Origin: Cryomorphaceae bacterium
GTDB taxonomy: Bacteria > Bacteroidota > Bacteroidia > Flavobacteriales > Schleiferiaceae
Assembly (NCBI GenBank): GCA_024639785.1
Contig: JAHEGI010000021.1
Coordinates: forward strand, 133,857-197,856
Direction of reading: 5' to 3'
Length of the DNA: 64,000 bases
Both the position numbers and the translations under genes were made by a program. How positions within the stretch are numbered: position 1 is the stretch's first letter; each line of letters begins with the position of its first letter. A model generated the notes under the pieces. That model worked only from the letters and a program-made list of their open reading frames with translations. It had not been told where the DNA came from and did not search any database. This document shows, piece after piece, positions 1 to 8,680 of this stretch.

Positions 1-1265
1 AATCCCAAAATGCCATTCGTATGTAAGCTGACGTGCCCAATGACCCGATCATAGCGCTGGCCCCATTCCCGGAAATATAGGAAGGCACTATAGTCATTTG
101 GACAATTCCAGTGGTTCGCTTCGGAGAATTGGAGATCCCATCGCATCGCAGTAGCATCCCATTCCGCCAAGTGGTATTCCAAGTACCCTTGCTTTACTAG
201 GATGCTCCCTCGATAAGCTCCCTCGGCTTCATCATAACTGAGCTTATACTCCTGGGTGGGTCGGTATTGATTGAAGTCTCCAATGATGTATAGCTCCCGT
301 TGACCACTCTGTTCAATGTCATTGACCCAAATATCCATCCAGATATAGTCCGCTTCGGTTTCTGCGCTCGCGCCTTGTTTCCTCGGGACAAATGCCCCAC
401 GTGCATCATCTTGATTGACGAAGGGATCTATGCCACGTGGCTTGTCTTGCACCACATAGGCACGCCATAGATCCTGCAAATCGTATTTGGGAATACGCAA
501 GGTGGGTACAGGGATGTTTTTACTATCCACAAAGCGAAAAATGTTGTTCCCCGGGAAGGCATTTTCTCCATTGTTGTAATCAAAATCGTAGTATCCATTG
601 CGCAAATAGCGCGGGGCGAGGGTGCGAAGGCTCTGCCAATTTCGGTTTTGGACGATACTCAATTGGACATCTTCAAAGGGGTTTTGTACCGAGAAATTAC
701 TAAGGTCTACCAGCGCATCAATTTCTTGGTGAGTTTTGGCAAGTTCCACATTGGCGGTGCGATGAATGGAACTTTGAATGCCGGTTAGGCTCTCATAAAA
801 TACGACTGGGTATTTCACGAGGTAATCATTCGGGTCGCTCTCGTAGATCAAAAGGTAATAATTACCGGATATGCGGGGCATGCAGCTGGCCTGAGGTAGG
901 CGATCAGTAAAATGACTGTAGGGCATATAGGTATTGAAGGAAAGGCTTCCTTGATGCAGTTGTCCTTCAATGAAGCCCTCTAGGTACTCTGCGGAAAGCA
1001 GGGGAGAGGGGGCCCAATTTCGGTTACAATGGATCCATGTATAATTCAGCGCTTGCGTGTTGGCTGTCACATCATCGAACTGAAGTAGTAGGGAGGCCGC
1101 TTCGCCAAGTGGTGCTACCGCTAGCGATTGCGGATTTCCATCGGGGTATAATTGAAAGCTTCGAAGATCGTCGTAGATGTAGATTTCAGGGCCCATCCAC
1201 TGAGCGGATAGGGCTAGACTCCAGGAACAAAAAAGGATTGGCAGAAAGAAATTTTTAATCACCAC
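1..1265 (-). CDS. Type IX secretion plug-like protein (DUF5103), 3' end beyond the window
   Basis: About 420 codons are visible. The protein begins with a signal peptide (positive start IKN, hydrophobic FFLPILFCSWSLALS, then AQW) and continues as a beta-rich secreted protein with the composition of the DUF5103 family, which Bacteroidota annotation calls the type IX secretion system plug domain. Family knowledge: one such protein occludes the SprA translocon on the periplasmic side. An in-frame TAG stop (1266-1268) lies directly upstream of two consecutive GTG codons (1263-1265 and 1260-1262), so the start must be GTG; no ATG occurs before the signal peptide. The gene is cut by the window edge, but at about 420 residues it is probably almost complete. 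It is divergent from nqrA. Two T9SS cargo genes in this window (18404 and 60961) fit the assignment. Family assignment was made by eye only. Confidence 0.65.
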   Translation of the reverse strand, partial: MVIKNFFLPILFCSWSLALSAQWMGPEIYIYDDLRSFQLYPDGNPQSLAVAPLGEAASLLLQFDDVTANTQALNYTWIHCNRNWAPSPLLSAEYLEGFIEGQLHQGSLSFNTYMPYSHFTDRLPQASCMPRISGNYYLLIYESDPNDYLVKYPVVFYESLTGIQSSIHRTANVELAKTHQEIDALVDLSNFSVQNPFEDVQLSIVQNRNWQSLRTLAPRYLRNGYYDFDYNNGENAFPGNNIFRFVDSKNIPVPTLRIPKYDLQDLWRAYVVQDKPRGIDPFVNQDDARGAFVPRKQGASAETEADYIWMDIWVNDIEQSGQRELYIIGDFNQYRPTQEYKLSYDEAEGAYRGSILVKQGYLEYHLAEWDATAMRWDLQFSEANHWNCPNDYSAFLYFREWGQRYDRVIGHVSLHTNGILG

Positions 1266-1306
1266 CTAAAGTTGAGGAAAAACTTTTTAGCCCCGTCTAT
1301 GCTTTG

Positions 1307-1314
1307 TACCTTTG
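1307..1314 (+). promoter_or_regulatory. Bacteroidota -7 box of the nqr operon
   Basis: TACCTTTG matches the TAnnTTTG -7 consensus. It ends 36 bases before the nqrA ATG, giving a leader of roughly 30 bases. No clean TTG lies 19 bases upstream, so the -33 element is weak. Confidence 0.5.
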
Positions 1315-1350
1315 CAGCGAATTTTTTTCGAGACCATTTTAACCTTGGAC

Positions 1351-2691
1351 ATGTCGAAAACCCATACCATCCGCAAAGGCCTGAACCTACCCTTAGTAGG
1401 AGCACCTTCTGCGCAGGTGGAGGACTTTCCCCTCGGGACTTCCTTCGCAGTTAATCCAGATGAATTTGTAGGCGTTGCCCCCAAGCTTGCCGTCAAGGAA
1501 GGCGACCGTGTGCAAGCCGGTGAGCCGCTCTTTTATGACAAGAAGGATCCCCGCATTCAAATCACCTCTCCGGTGAGTGGCACAGTGCGCGCCATTGTGC
1601 GTGGGCCCAAGCGTCGCCTGGATCAAATCCAAATAGAAGCAGATGCGACCACTTCGTACCATGACTTTGGCAAAGGCTTTCCTCAGGATGCCGAGACGGC
1701 CAAAGCCACGCTGCTTAACTCGGGAGCCTGGACCCTCTTGGAAATGCGGCCCTATGCCCGCATGGCGAGCCCCAATGATAACCCCAAAGCCATTTTTGTG
1801 AATGGGATGTCAAGCGCTCCGTTTGCTACGGAAGCCTCGATTGCGCTTGCGGGACGCGAAGAAGCCTTCACGGCTGGCTTGAAAGTGTTAAATCTGTTGG
1901 CCCCTCAAACGGTATTGAGTCTCCATGCGGAGGAAAGTGCCCCGGTACTCACTCAAGCGACGGGGGTTGATATTCACCGCTTCTCCGGAAAGCATCCCGC
2001 AGGAAACACGTCCGTGCATATTGCCGCGGTGTCTCCCTTGAACAAAGGAGAAGTGATTTGGACCATCACGGCCCAGGATGTCGCCATCATCGGTGATCTC
2101 TTCCTGAAAGGCCAGTATTGCCTAGATCGGGTACTTTCTGTAGCCGGAAGTGGCATGGAGACGGCGCAATATTATCGTTTGCGCGGTGGGATGAATCTAT
2201 CGGCACTCTTTGCTGCCAAGGCAAAGCCTGGAGCCTACCGCTATATCTCTGGTTCGGTACTGACGGGTCAGCGCATTGGTGCTGAAGGCTATCTTCAGGT
2301 AAACGCTCAACAAGTGACCGTCATCCCCGAAGGTCAAGGCACAGATTTCATGGGTTGGGTACTCCCCGGCTTCGGGAAATATTCGGTTAGCCGCACATTC
2401 CTGAGCTGGTTGACTCCTGGGAAAAAATATGACCTCAACACCAAGTTGCACGGGGAGGAACGGGCCTTTGTAGTTACTGGTCAATACGACAAAGTTTTCC
2501 CATTCGATATCTATCCAAATCAATTGCTTAAGTCAGTTTGGGCCAAAGATTTGGAAAAGATGGAAGCACTGGGCATCTATGAGGTAGCTCCAGAGGACTT
2601 TGCCTTGTGCGAAGTGATCTGTACCTCCAAGCAACCCTTACAGCACATGGTGCGTGAGGCTTTGGACATCCTTCATACCGAAATGAACTAA
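1351..2691 (+). CDS. nqrA: Na+-translocating NADH:quinone reductase subunit A
   Basis: First gene of a complete nqrABCDEF operon. NqrA is the cytoplasm-facing subunit that contributes to ubiquinone handling in the sodium pump. The 446-residue product has the usual family length and no membrane segments. I take the ATG at 1351 (MSKTHTIRKG): it gives the normal NqrA N-terminus. In-frame upstream codons would add residues that overlap the promoter region. The gene ends 15 bases before nqrB. Identity is supported by sequence and by five following nqr genes in canonical order. Confidence 0.95.
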   Translation: MSKTHTIRKGLNLPLVGAPSAQVEDFPLGTSFAVNPDEFVGVAPKLAVKEGDRVQAGEPLFYDKKDPRIQITSPVSGTVRAIVRGPKRRLDQIQIEADATTSYHDFGKGFPQDAETAKATLLNSGAWTLLEMRPYARMASPNDNPKAIFVNGMSSAPFATEASIALAGREEAFTAGLKVLNLLAPQTVLSLHAEESAPVLTQATGVDIHRFSGKHPAGNTSVHIAAVSPLNKGEVIWTITAQDVAIIGDLFLKGQYCLDRVLSVAGSGMETAQYYRLRGGMNLSALFAAKAKPGAYRYISGSVLTGQRIGAEGYLQVNAQQVTVIPEGQGTDFMGWVLPGFGKYSVSRTFLSWLTPGKKYDLNTKLHGEERAFVVTGQYDKVFPFDIYPNQLLKSVWAKDLEKMEALGIYEVAPEDFALCEVICTSKQPLQHMVREALDILHTEMN

Positions 2692-2706
2692 CCGCGGACG
2701 AAGACT

Positions 2707-3903
2707 ATGAAATTCATTCAAAATATTTTTGACGCGACCCGCCCGGCGGTCACAACTGGAAAACTAAAGCCGTTATATCCATTGCACAATGCCTTGGAGA
2801 CGATGATGTTTGTGCCAGACCACAATGCGCATAGTGGAGCGCACGTTCGCGATGCGATTGATCTGAAGCGCACCATGGTGACGGTCATTTTTGCCTTGGT
2901 TCCCGCGTTGCTCTTCGGCATTTTTAACGGAGGCTACCAGCATTATAAAGCGTTGGGCCTGCTCAACGAAGCCATGGGTTGGGGACAATTCTTCACCTTG
3001 GACAACTTCATTTTTGGGGCATGGAAGATTGTTCCCATGATTGCTGTGACGTACATGGCTGGTCTGGGCGTAGAGATTTACTTCGCTGGCATCAATAAGC
3101 ATCCAGTCAATGAGGGTTTCTTGGTTTCTGGATTGCTGATCCCCATGACCATGCCCATCGACATGCCGTTATGGATGGTGGCTATTTCGACCATCTTCGC
3201 GGTATTGATCGGCAAAGAGGTCTTTGGGGGCACAGGGATGAACATTCTAAATCCAGCCTTGACCGCACGGGCTTTTGCCTTCTTCGCTTATCCCTCCTTT
3301 ATGTCCGGGGACAAGGTTTGGGTCAATACCTCCGTTGAAGCGGGACAATCCGTGGTAGATGGATTTTCAGGAGCCACAGCCTTGGGTCAATATGCGACGA
3401 CCGGTTCAACGAGCTTCGGTGCGTGGGATGCCTTTTTGGGCTTGATTCCTGGATCGATTGGGGAAACAAGTACCTTACTCATTGTCCTTGGAGGAATTTA
3501 CCTCATTGCCACGGGCATTGGATCTTGGAAGATCATGCTGGGCTCTACCCTTGGCGCAGTAGCTATGGGCTTGCTGTTCAACTGGGCAGCTCCTCATATG
3601 ATCACCGAATCTCAGCAGCAGTTCATGAGCATTCCCTTCTACTATCACTTAGTATTTGGTAGCTGGGCTTTTGCTACGGTCTTTATGGCTACCGATCCGG
3701 TTTCAGCGGCACACACGGAACGAGGGAAGTGGATTTATGGCTTCCTCGTAGGTTTCTTGGGCATTATGATCCGGGTCTTCAACCCCGCATACCCCGAGGG
3801 CATGATGTTGGCCATCCTCTTTATGAACGTAATGGCCCCGATGATTGACCATTATGTCGTTAATGCGAATATTCAAAAGCGTCTCAAGCGCGTAAAAGCC
3901 TAA
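2707..3903 (+). CDS. nqrB: Na+-translocating NADH:quinone reductase subunit B
   Basis: A 398-residue polytopic membrane subunit. It carries covalent FMN and, by family knowledge, riboflavin, and forms part of the sodium channel. The flavinylation motif D-G-F-S-G-A-T is visible at about residues 218-224, with Thr224 as the expected FMN-bearing residue; ApbE (7252) is the enzyme that attaches it. A soluble N-terminal stretch (about 1-55) precedes the helices. It lies 3 bases upstream of nqrC, so the two are surely co-transcribed. Confidence 0.95.
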   Translation: MKFIQNIFDATRPAVTTGKLKPLYPLHNALETMMFVPDHNAHSGAHVRDAIDLKRTMVTVIFALVPALLFGIFNGGYQHYKALGLLNEAMGWGQFFTLDNFIFGAWKIVPMIAVTYMAGLGVEIYFAGINKHPVNEGFLVSGLLIPMTMPIDMPLWMVAISTIFAVLIGKEVFGGTGMNILNPALTARAFAFFAYPSFMSGDKVWVNTSVEAGQSVVDGFSGATALGQYATTGSTSFGAWDAFLGLIPGSIGETSTLLIVLGGIYLIATGIGSWKIMLGSTLGAVAMGLLFNWAAPHMITESQQQFMSIPFYYHLVFGSWAFATVFMATDPVSAAHTERGKWIYGFLVGFLGIMIRVFNPAYPEGMMLAILFMNVMAPMIDHYVVNANIQKRLKRVKA

Positions 3904-3906
3904 GTC

Positions 3907-4656
3907 ATGGATATCAATTCAAACAAGTACACATACATCTTTGCGGTGGTCATGGTGGTCCTAGTGGCTGCATTGCTTTCCATTGCAGCGACGTCTTTGA
4001 AGCCTTTCCAGGATAAGAACGTTGAACTTGAGAAGAAGTCGGACATTCTTCGTTCCGTTGGAATTGAAGGCGAGAATGTGGAAGAGCTTTTCACGCAATA
4101 CATCGAGGAGCAGCTGGTCATCCAAAACGGAGCAGCGGTGGAGTCAGAGGTTTCAGCTTTTGACATCGACATGGCAAGCGCTGTCGCGCTCAGCGCTGCA
4201 GAGCGCCAAGTTCCATTGTACAAGGCAGATGTTGAGGGCAACACCTATTACGTTCTTCCCTTGCGCGGCAAAGGCCTATGGGGCCCGATCTGGGGCTATG
4301 TGGCCCTCGAAGGCGACGGTAATACCATCTTGGGTGCCACCTTTGGCCACAAGACAGAAACTCCGGGCTTGGGAGCGGAAATTGCGACAGCAATTTTCCA
4401 GGATCAATTCCCAGGTAAGAAGTTGTTCACCGCTACCTATGAAGGCATTGAAGTTCGCAAGGGCGATGCCTCTGGGGACCAACAAGTGGATGGCATCTCT
4501 GGAGGAACCATCACCTCTGTGGGGGTTCAGGATATGATTGCTGACTGCTTGAAGCCTTACAAATCCTATTTAATGAGCATCGCCGCCGCGGCTGCAGCCC
4601 CTGCAGTTGAGTTGGCGCCTGTTGTTGATTCCACTCTAATCACGGCTGCGTTATGA
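3907..4656 (+). CDS. nqrC: Na+-translocating NADH:quinone reductase subunit C
   Basis: 249 residues: one N-terminal membrane helix (about 10-30) followed by a periplasmic FMN-binding domain. The covalent FMN site is D-G-I-S-G-G-T at residues 195-201, so the consensus Ala before the acceptor Thr201 is Gly here. The last 25 or so residues are an Ala/Val-rich low-complexity tail after YLMS. The TGA stop overlaps the nqrD ATG (ATGA, 4653-4656), which implies translational coupling. Confidence 0.93.
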   Translation: MDINSNKYTYIFAVVMVVLVAALLSIAATSLKPFQDKNVELEKKSDILRSVGIEGENVEELFTQYIEEQLVIQNGAAVESEVSAFDIDMASAVALSAAERQVPLYKADVEGNTYYVLPLRGKGLWGPIWGYVALEGDGNTILGATFGHKTETPGLGAEIATAIFQDQFPGKKLFTATYEGIEVRKGDASGDQQVDGISGGTITSVGVQDMIADCLKPYKSYLMSIAAAAAAPAVELAPVVDSTLITAAL

Positions 4657-5315
4657 GCACTGAACAGAAACCTGCAAAAGAAGGCTTATTCTCAAAGAAG
4701 AACCGAAGCCTCCTGATCGACCCAATGAACGCAAATAACCCAATCACTGTGCAGGTATTGGGTATTTGTAGCGCCTTGGCCATCACCGTGAAATTGAAGC
4801 CTGCCATCGTCATGGGCCTCTCTGTTTTGGTCGTGACGACGATGGCCAATTTGATCACATCCTTGATGCGCAACATGATTCCGAATCGGATTCGTATCAT
4901 CGTTCAGCTTGTCGTGGTCGCCGCCTTGGTGATCCTGGTAGACCAGGTTTTAAAGGCCTTTGTCTACGACGTATCCAAGCAGTTGTCCGTATTCGTTGGT
5001 TTGATCATCACCAACTGTATCATTATGGGCCGTATTGAGGCGTTCTCTTTGGGCAATACGCCTTGGAAGTCGGTCTTAGACGGATTGGGAAATGGTGCGG
5101 CATATGGTGGCATTCTGATCATCGTTGCTTTCTTCCGCGAATTGCTCGGAAATGGTACCCTCTTGGATTACCCTGTAGTCGATATGCTCGGCTTATACGA
5201 TTTGGGGTATAAAAACAATGGTATGATGCTATTGCCTCCAATGGCCTTGATTGTGGTTGCCTTGATTATCTGGGTACAGCGGGCCAAAACTCCTTCACTG
5301 ATCGAAAAAGACTAA
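4653..5315 (+). CDS. nqrD: Na+-translocating NADH:quinone reductase subunit D
   Basis: 220 residues, about six membrane helices. NqrD and NqrE are paralogous, inverted-topology subunits that together hold an iron centre in the membrane through conserved cysteines. Here the cysteines SIC and NCIIMG (near residues 31 and 113) are in the right places. The start overlaps the nqrC stop by four bases. NqrM-type proteins are thought to be needed to insert this iron, and a candidate sits at 8432. Confidence 0.94.
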   Translation: MSTEQKPAKEGLFSKKNRSLLIDPMNANNPITVQVLGICSALAITVKLKPAIVMGLSVLVVTTMANLITSLMRNMIPNRIRIIVQLVVVAALVILVDQVLKAFVYDVSKQLSVFVGLIITNCIIMGRIEAFSLGNTPWKSVLDGLGNGAAYGGILIIVAFFRELLGNGTLLDYPVVDMLGLYDLGYKNNGMMLLPPMALIVVALIIWVQRAKTPSLIEKD

Positions 5316-5327
5316 GCCTAAGAAGCC

Positions 5328-5945
5328 ATGCAAGATTTACTCAACATTTTTGTCAAGAGCATCTTTATTGACAACATGATTTTTGCCTACTTCCTAGGCA
5401 TGTGTTCCTACTTAGCCGTTTCCAAAACGGTAAAGACTGCGGTGGGCCTGGGTTTGGCTGTCACCTTCGTATTGACCATCACGCTGCCCGTGAACTACTT
5501 GCTTGAGACCAAAGTGCTCAAACAAGGTGCCCTCACGTGGTTGGATCCCTCTTTTGCGGACTTGGATTTGAGCTTTCTGAGCTTCATCATGTTCATTGCC
5601 GTCATTGCGGCCATGGTGCAATTGGTTGAAATGGTCGTAGAAAAATTTGCGCCTGCCTTGTACTCTGCCTTGGGCATCTTCTTACCCTTGATTGCGGTAA
5701 ACTGTTCCATCCTTGGTGGATCCCTCTTCATGCAGGAGCGTGCCTATGAGAACATTGGACAGGCTACCGTGTTTGGATTTGGATCGGGTATTGGTTGGTT
5801 GTTGGCCATTGTGGCCATTGCAGCCATTCGTGAACGACTTAAGTACAGCCATGTGCCTGCGCCTCTGCGTGGCCTCGGCATTACGTTTATTATAACGGGC
5901 TTAATGGGCATGGCCTTTATGAGCTTCATGGGAATTAAACTCTAA
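5328..5945 (+). CDS. nqrE: Na+-translocating NADH:quinone reductase subunit E
   Basis: 205 residues, six predicted helices, partner of NqrD. The conserved cysteines are visible in GMCSYLAVS (about residue 26) and AVNCSILGG (about residue 126). It follows nqrD after 12 bases and precedes nqrF by 15 bases. Confidence 0.94.
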   Translation: MQDLLNIFVKSIFIDNMIFAYFLGMCSYLAVSKTVKTAVGLGLAVTFVLTITLPVNYLLETKVLKQGALTWLDPSFADLDLSFLSFIMFIAVIAAMVQLVEMVVEKFAPALYSALGIFLPLIAVNCSILGGSLFMQERAYENIGQATVFGFGSGIGWLLAIVAIAAIRERLKYSHVPAPLRGLGITFIITGLMGMAFMSFMGIKL

Positions 5946-5960
5946 TCTGACATAGAAACT

Positions 5961-7268
5961 ATGTTTTTAGCTGCTTCAACTACGGTTCTTTTGCTGAGCA
6001 TTCTGGTGTTCACCTTGGTAATTTTAGCCTTGGTCACCATCCTTTTGCAAGCCAAAGCCCGTCTCAGCCCATCGGGCCCGGTTAAACTTGAAATCAACGG
6101 TGACACGGTCGAGGTGGAATCTGGGAGCACCCTCCTGGGCACCTTGAGCAATCAGAAAATCTTCCTTCCTTCTGCCTGTGGCGGTGGGGGTACCTGCGGT
6201 ATGTGTAAGTGCCAAATCATGGAAGGTGGTGGTGAAATCCTGCCAACAGAAACGGGCTTCTTCAACCGCAAACAAATTGCGGATAACTGGCGCTTAGGAT
6301 GCCAAGTGAAAGTGAAGAACGACATGAAGGTCAAAGTTCCCGATGAAATCTTTGGTATCAAGAAGTGGGAGTGCGAAGTGGTTTCTAACTACAACGTGGC
6401 CTCATTCATTAAGGAATTCGTTGTGAAATTGCCCGAAGGGGAAAGCCTAGACTTCCTCGCAGGAGGCTACATTCAGGTAGATGTACCTGCCATTGATGTA
6501 GACTTCAAGAATATGGACATCACGGCGCACCCACGTTTGGGCAAGAAGCCGGATGAATTCCAATCAGAGTGGGATAAGTTTGGCCTTTGGGACCTTAAGA
6601 TGAGCAACCCGGAGCCATTGTTCCGCGCATACTCTATGGCGAACCACCCGGCTGAAGGGAACATCATCATGTTGAACATTCGTATCGCGACACCACCATG
6701 GGATCGCTCCAAGAACGGATGGATGGATGTGAATCCAGGGGTTTGTTCTTCCTATGTGTTTGATCTTAAGCCGGGAGATAAGGTGACTATTTCTGGTCCT
6801 TACGGAGAGTTCCACATCAAGGACACGGATTCAGAGATGATCTATATCGGTGGCGGAGCAGGGATGGCGCCTATGCGTTCTCACTTGTTTCACTTGTTCC
6901 ACACGCTCAAGACGGGCCGAAAAGTATCCTATTGGTACGGCGGGCGCTCACGTCGCGAGCTGTTCTACATCGATGACTTTTTGAACATTGAGAAAGAGTT
7001 CCCCAACTTCAAGTTCAACATGGTCCTTTCCGAGCCCTTGCCGGAGGACAATTGGAATGCGAAGTCAAGCATGGATGACGAAGGCGATGGCTTTGTCGGA
7101 TTTGTTCACCAAGCCTTGATTGACAATTATTTGTCAAAGCACGATTCGCCTGAAGATATCGAGTACTATTTCTGTGGTCCTCCTATGATGAATGCGGCCG
7201 TGTTGAAGATGGTTGATGACTTTGGGGTACCACCCGAAAACGTTTCCTTTGATGACTTTGGAGGCTAA
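5961..7268 (+). CDS. nqrF: Na+-translocating NADH:quinone reductase subunit F
   Basis: 435-residue NADH-oxidising entry subunit. One N-terminal helix (about 5-30) is followed by a plant-type 2Fe-2S ferredoxin domain with Cys73, Cys79, Cys82 and Cys114. Next come an FAD domain with the RAYSMAN motif and an NADH domain with [11 protein letters not shown]. Length and domain order match the family. The 3' end overlaps the start of apbE by 17 bases, and a strong intrinsic terminator follows 13 bases after the stop. Confidence 0.96.
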   Translation: MFLAASTTVLLLSILVFTLVILALVTILLQAKARLSPSGPVKLEINGDTVEVESGSTLLGTLSNQKIFLPSACGGGGTCGMCKCQIMEGGGEILPTETGFFNRKQIADNWRLGCQVKVKNDMKVKVPDEIFGIKKWECEVVSNYNVASFIKEFVVKLPEGESLDFLAGGYIQVDVPAIDVDFKNMDITAHPRLGKKPDEFQSEWDKFGLWDLKMSNPEPLFRAYSMANHPAEGNIIMLNIRIATPPWDRSKNGWMDVNPGVCSSYVFDLKPGDKVTISGPYGEFHIKDTDSEMIYIGGGAGMAPMRSHLFHLFHTLKTGRKVSYWYGGRSRRELFYIDDFLNIEKEFPNFKFNMVLSEPLPEDNWNAKSSMDDEGDGFVGFVHQALIDNYLSKHDSPEDIEYYFCGPPMMNAAVLKMVDDFGVPPENVSFDDFGG

Positions 7269-8316
7269 TCCATTCAAAGACAAAAAAGCGGCCTCGGCCG
7301 CTTTTTTTGGCGCTCTGCTGCTCGTGGCGGGCTGCCAGTCTCCGGACAACGCCCTTTACTTTGAAGGGGAAGCTCAAGCGACCACCTTTCACATCACCGT
7401 CTACGGCGATGCGCGCGTTGAGGCCTCCGACATCCAGCGTTGGCTGGCGGAGTACAACCACGTAGCCTCGCCCTGGGACAGCACGTCCTTGATCTCCGCG
7501 CTGAACGGGCCGGTGTTGGTTGCACCCGACCATCCCTACCTCTGCGAGCTCCTGCAAATTGGGCGCGCCTTGTACTACGAGACCGAGGGTGCGCTCGATC
7601 CCACCTTAGCACCCGTTATTGAGGCCTGGGGCTTTGGGGTTGGACCCGCTACCTTGCTGCCTGGCGACACTCTGGCTTTAGCGGCCCTCATGCATCACGT
7701 AGGGGATACCAGCTGGTTTTCATTGGCCCACCTCTGCACGGGTAACTCTCCGGCCAAATTGGCCTTTGACCAAGGGATTCCTGCTCCTGGTCGTGAGGGT
7801 TTACGTACACAGTTGAACTTTATGAGTTTCTCGCAAGGCCATTCGGTCGATATCGTGTGCGATTCGCTGCGCGCACGAGGCGCCACCGCGGCCTTTGTAG
7901 AAATTGGCGGAGAACTGCGCACCTTCGGCATCAAGCCTGATGGAAGCTCCTATTCGGTTGGGATTGAATTGCCCCAAGAGGGAAAGACCTCTGATTTTGC
8001 GTACACCTTGACGATCGATGAACGTGCCCTGGCCACCAGCGGAAATTATCGCAATTACAAGGTTGATCCGCGCACGGGACAGCACTATGGTCACACTTTG
8101 GACGCAAAGACGGGATGGCCCATCCAAACCGATGTTTTGAGCGCCACCCTGATAGGTCCAACTTGCGCCGCCGCCGATGGCATGGCGACAGCGGCCATGT
8201 CGATGGGACTCGAGAAAACGAAACAGTGGCTGGCTGCGCATCCGGAGTGGGATGCCTTACTCATCTACGGGAATGAAGCCGATGGACTAAAGGTCTGGGC
8301 TTCGATGGATTTGTAA
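7252..8316 (+). CDS. apbE: FAD:protein FMN transferase, lipoprotein
   Basis: 354 residues. ApbE moves FMN from FAD onto a Thr of target proteins in the periplasm; the natural targets here are NqrB and NqrC. The ATG at 7252 lies inside nqrF. It is chosen because it alone gives a full lipoprotein signal: n-region KDKK, hydrophobic AFFGALLL, lipobox LVAGC with Cys28. Downstream family motifs are [16 protein letters not shown] and the AADGMATA stretch near the C-terminus. Oddity: codons 11-19 of this gene form the GC hairpin and T-run of what looks like the nqr operon terminator (7282-7308), so any transcript of apbE from the nqr promoter must pass it. Confidence 0.9.
   Translation: MTLEANPFKDKKAASAAFFGALLLVAGCQSPDNALYFEGEAQATTFHITVYGDARVEASDIQRWLAEYNHVASPWDSTSLISALNGPVLVAPDHPYLCELLQIGRALYYETEGALDPTLAPVIEAWGFGVGPATLLPGDTLALAALMHHVGDTSWFSLAHLCTGNSPAKLAFDQGIPAPGREGLRTQLNFMSFSQGHSVDIVCDSLRARGATAAFVEIGGELRTFGIKPDGSSYSVGIELPQEGKTSDFAYTLTIDERALATSGNYRNYKVDPRTGQHYGHTLDAKTGWPIQTDVLSATLIGPTCAAADGMATAAMSMGLEKTKQWLAAHPEWDALLIYGNEADGLKVWASMDL
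7282..7308 (+). terminator. Intrinsic terminator after nqrF, embedded in apbE
   Basis: Perfect inverted repeat AGCGGCC / GGCCGCT preceded by six A and followed by seven T, 13 bases after the nqrF stop codon. It is also in-frame coding sequence for KKAASAAFF of the ApbE signal peptide. Strength judged by eye. Confidence 0.75.
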
Positions 8317-8431
8317 GACGTGAGAGGTGATGGGCTCAATAGATAATGGAGTAACTCATCATCACGAAAGAAAAGCGTTGTAACCCGAAATACGCCGTGA
8401 TAATCTCAAGCGGTAGGATAACAGGGATTAC
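8317..8431. other. Intergenic region between convergent apbE and nqrM-like gene
   Basis: 115 bases. I see no gene and no convincing terminator. A loose GTGATG...CATCAC inverted repeat with a long loop is the only structure noticed. Confidence 0.4.
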
Positions 8432-8635
8432 TTACTCTTGCTTCTGGCACTGCTGCTCTGGAAGGGCTCCACAGAAAGAACAGGCTTCGCCTTCTTTGTT
8501 TAAAAAGGGAGAATTGGAAGCGCATGTGCCCGCGAATTCACCGTCTTTTTTGGCCCAAATTTTTACCGCCATGCCAAGCAGACCAAGGCCCAACAGCACG
8601 ACGGCTACGAGGATGAGTTTAAGCGTTGCAATCAT
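8432..8635 (-). CDS. nqrM: Small one-helix four-cysteine protein, likely NqrM-type Na+-NQR maturation factor
   Basis: 67 residues: one N-terminal membrane helix (about 4-28), then a short cysteine-bearing tail with Cys38, Cys52, Cys55 and Cys63. This helix-plus-four-Cys layout is that of NqrM (DUF539), a small protein required for maturation of Na+-NQR and thought to help deliver the iron held by NqrD/NqrE. In many Bacteroidota the equivalent is only labelled membrane or secreted protein. Its position beside nqrA-F and apbE supports the call. It is on the opposite strand with its own promoter (TTG at 8667-8669, 19-base spacer, TACCTTTG at 8640-8647), so it is not simply read with the operon. 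The ATG comes only four bases after the -7 box. Function is inferred, not shown. Confidence 0.7.
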   Translation of the reverse strand: MIATLKLILVAVVLLGLGLLGMAVKIWAKKDGEFAGTCASNSPFLNKEGEACSFCGALPEQQCQKQE

Positions 8636-8639
8636 AGGG

Positions 8640-8669
8640 CAAAGGTAGGGTCAAACCACAAATCCACAA
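8640..8669 (-). promoter_or_regulatory. Consensus promoter of the nqrM-like gene, leaderless geometry
   Basis: TTG (8667-8669), exactly 19 bases, then TACCTTTG (8640-8647), then CCCT and the ATG. This is the cleanest protein-gene promoter in the window; the expected start of transcription falls on the start codon. Confidence 0.75.
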
Positions 8670-8680
8670 GGTGATGTAGA

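Noticed and set aside
7244-7254. TTCCTTTG just before the apbE ATG as a promoter
   Set aside because: The second base of the box is wrong and the box touches the ATG, leaving no room for a transcription start; it is nqrF coding sequence.
8410-8432. Sequence resembling the I-SceI homing endonuclease site (GGATAACAGGG core)
   Set aside because: Only the central part matches; the flanks differ and one base is missing, no intron or intein is near, and a chance partial match is the simpler explanation.
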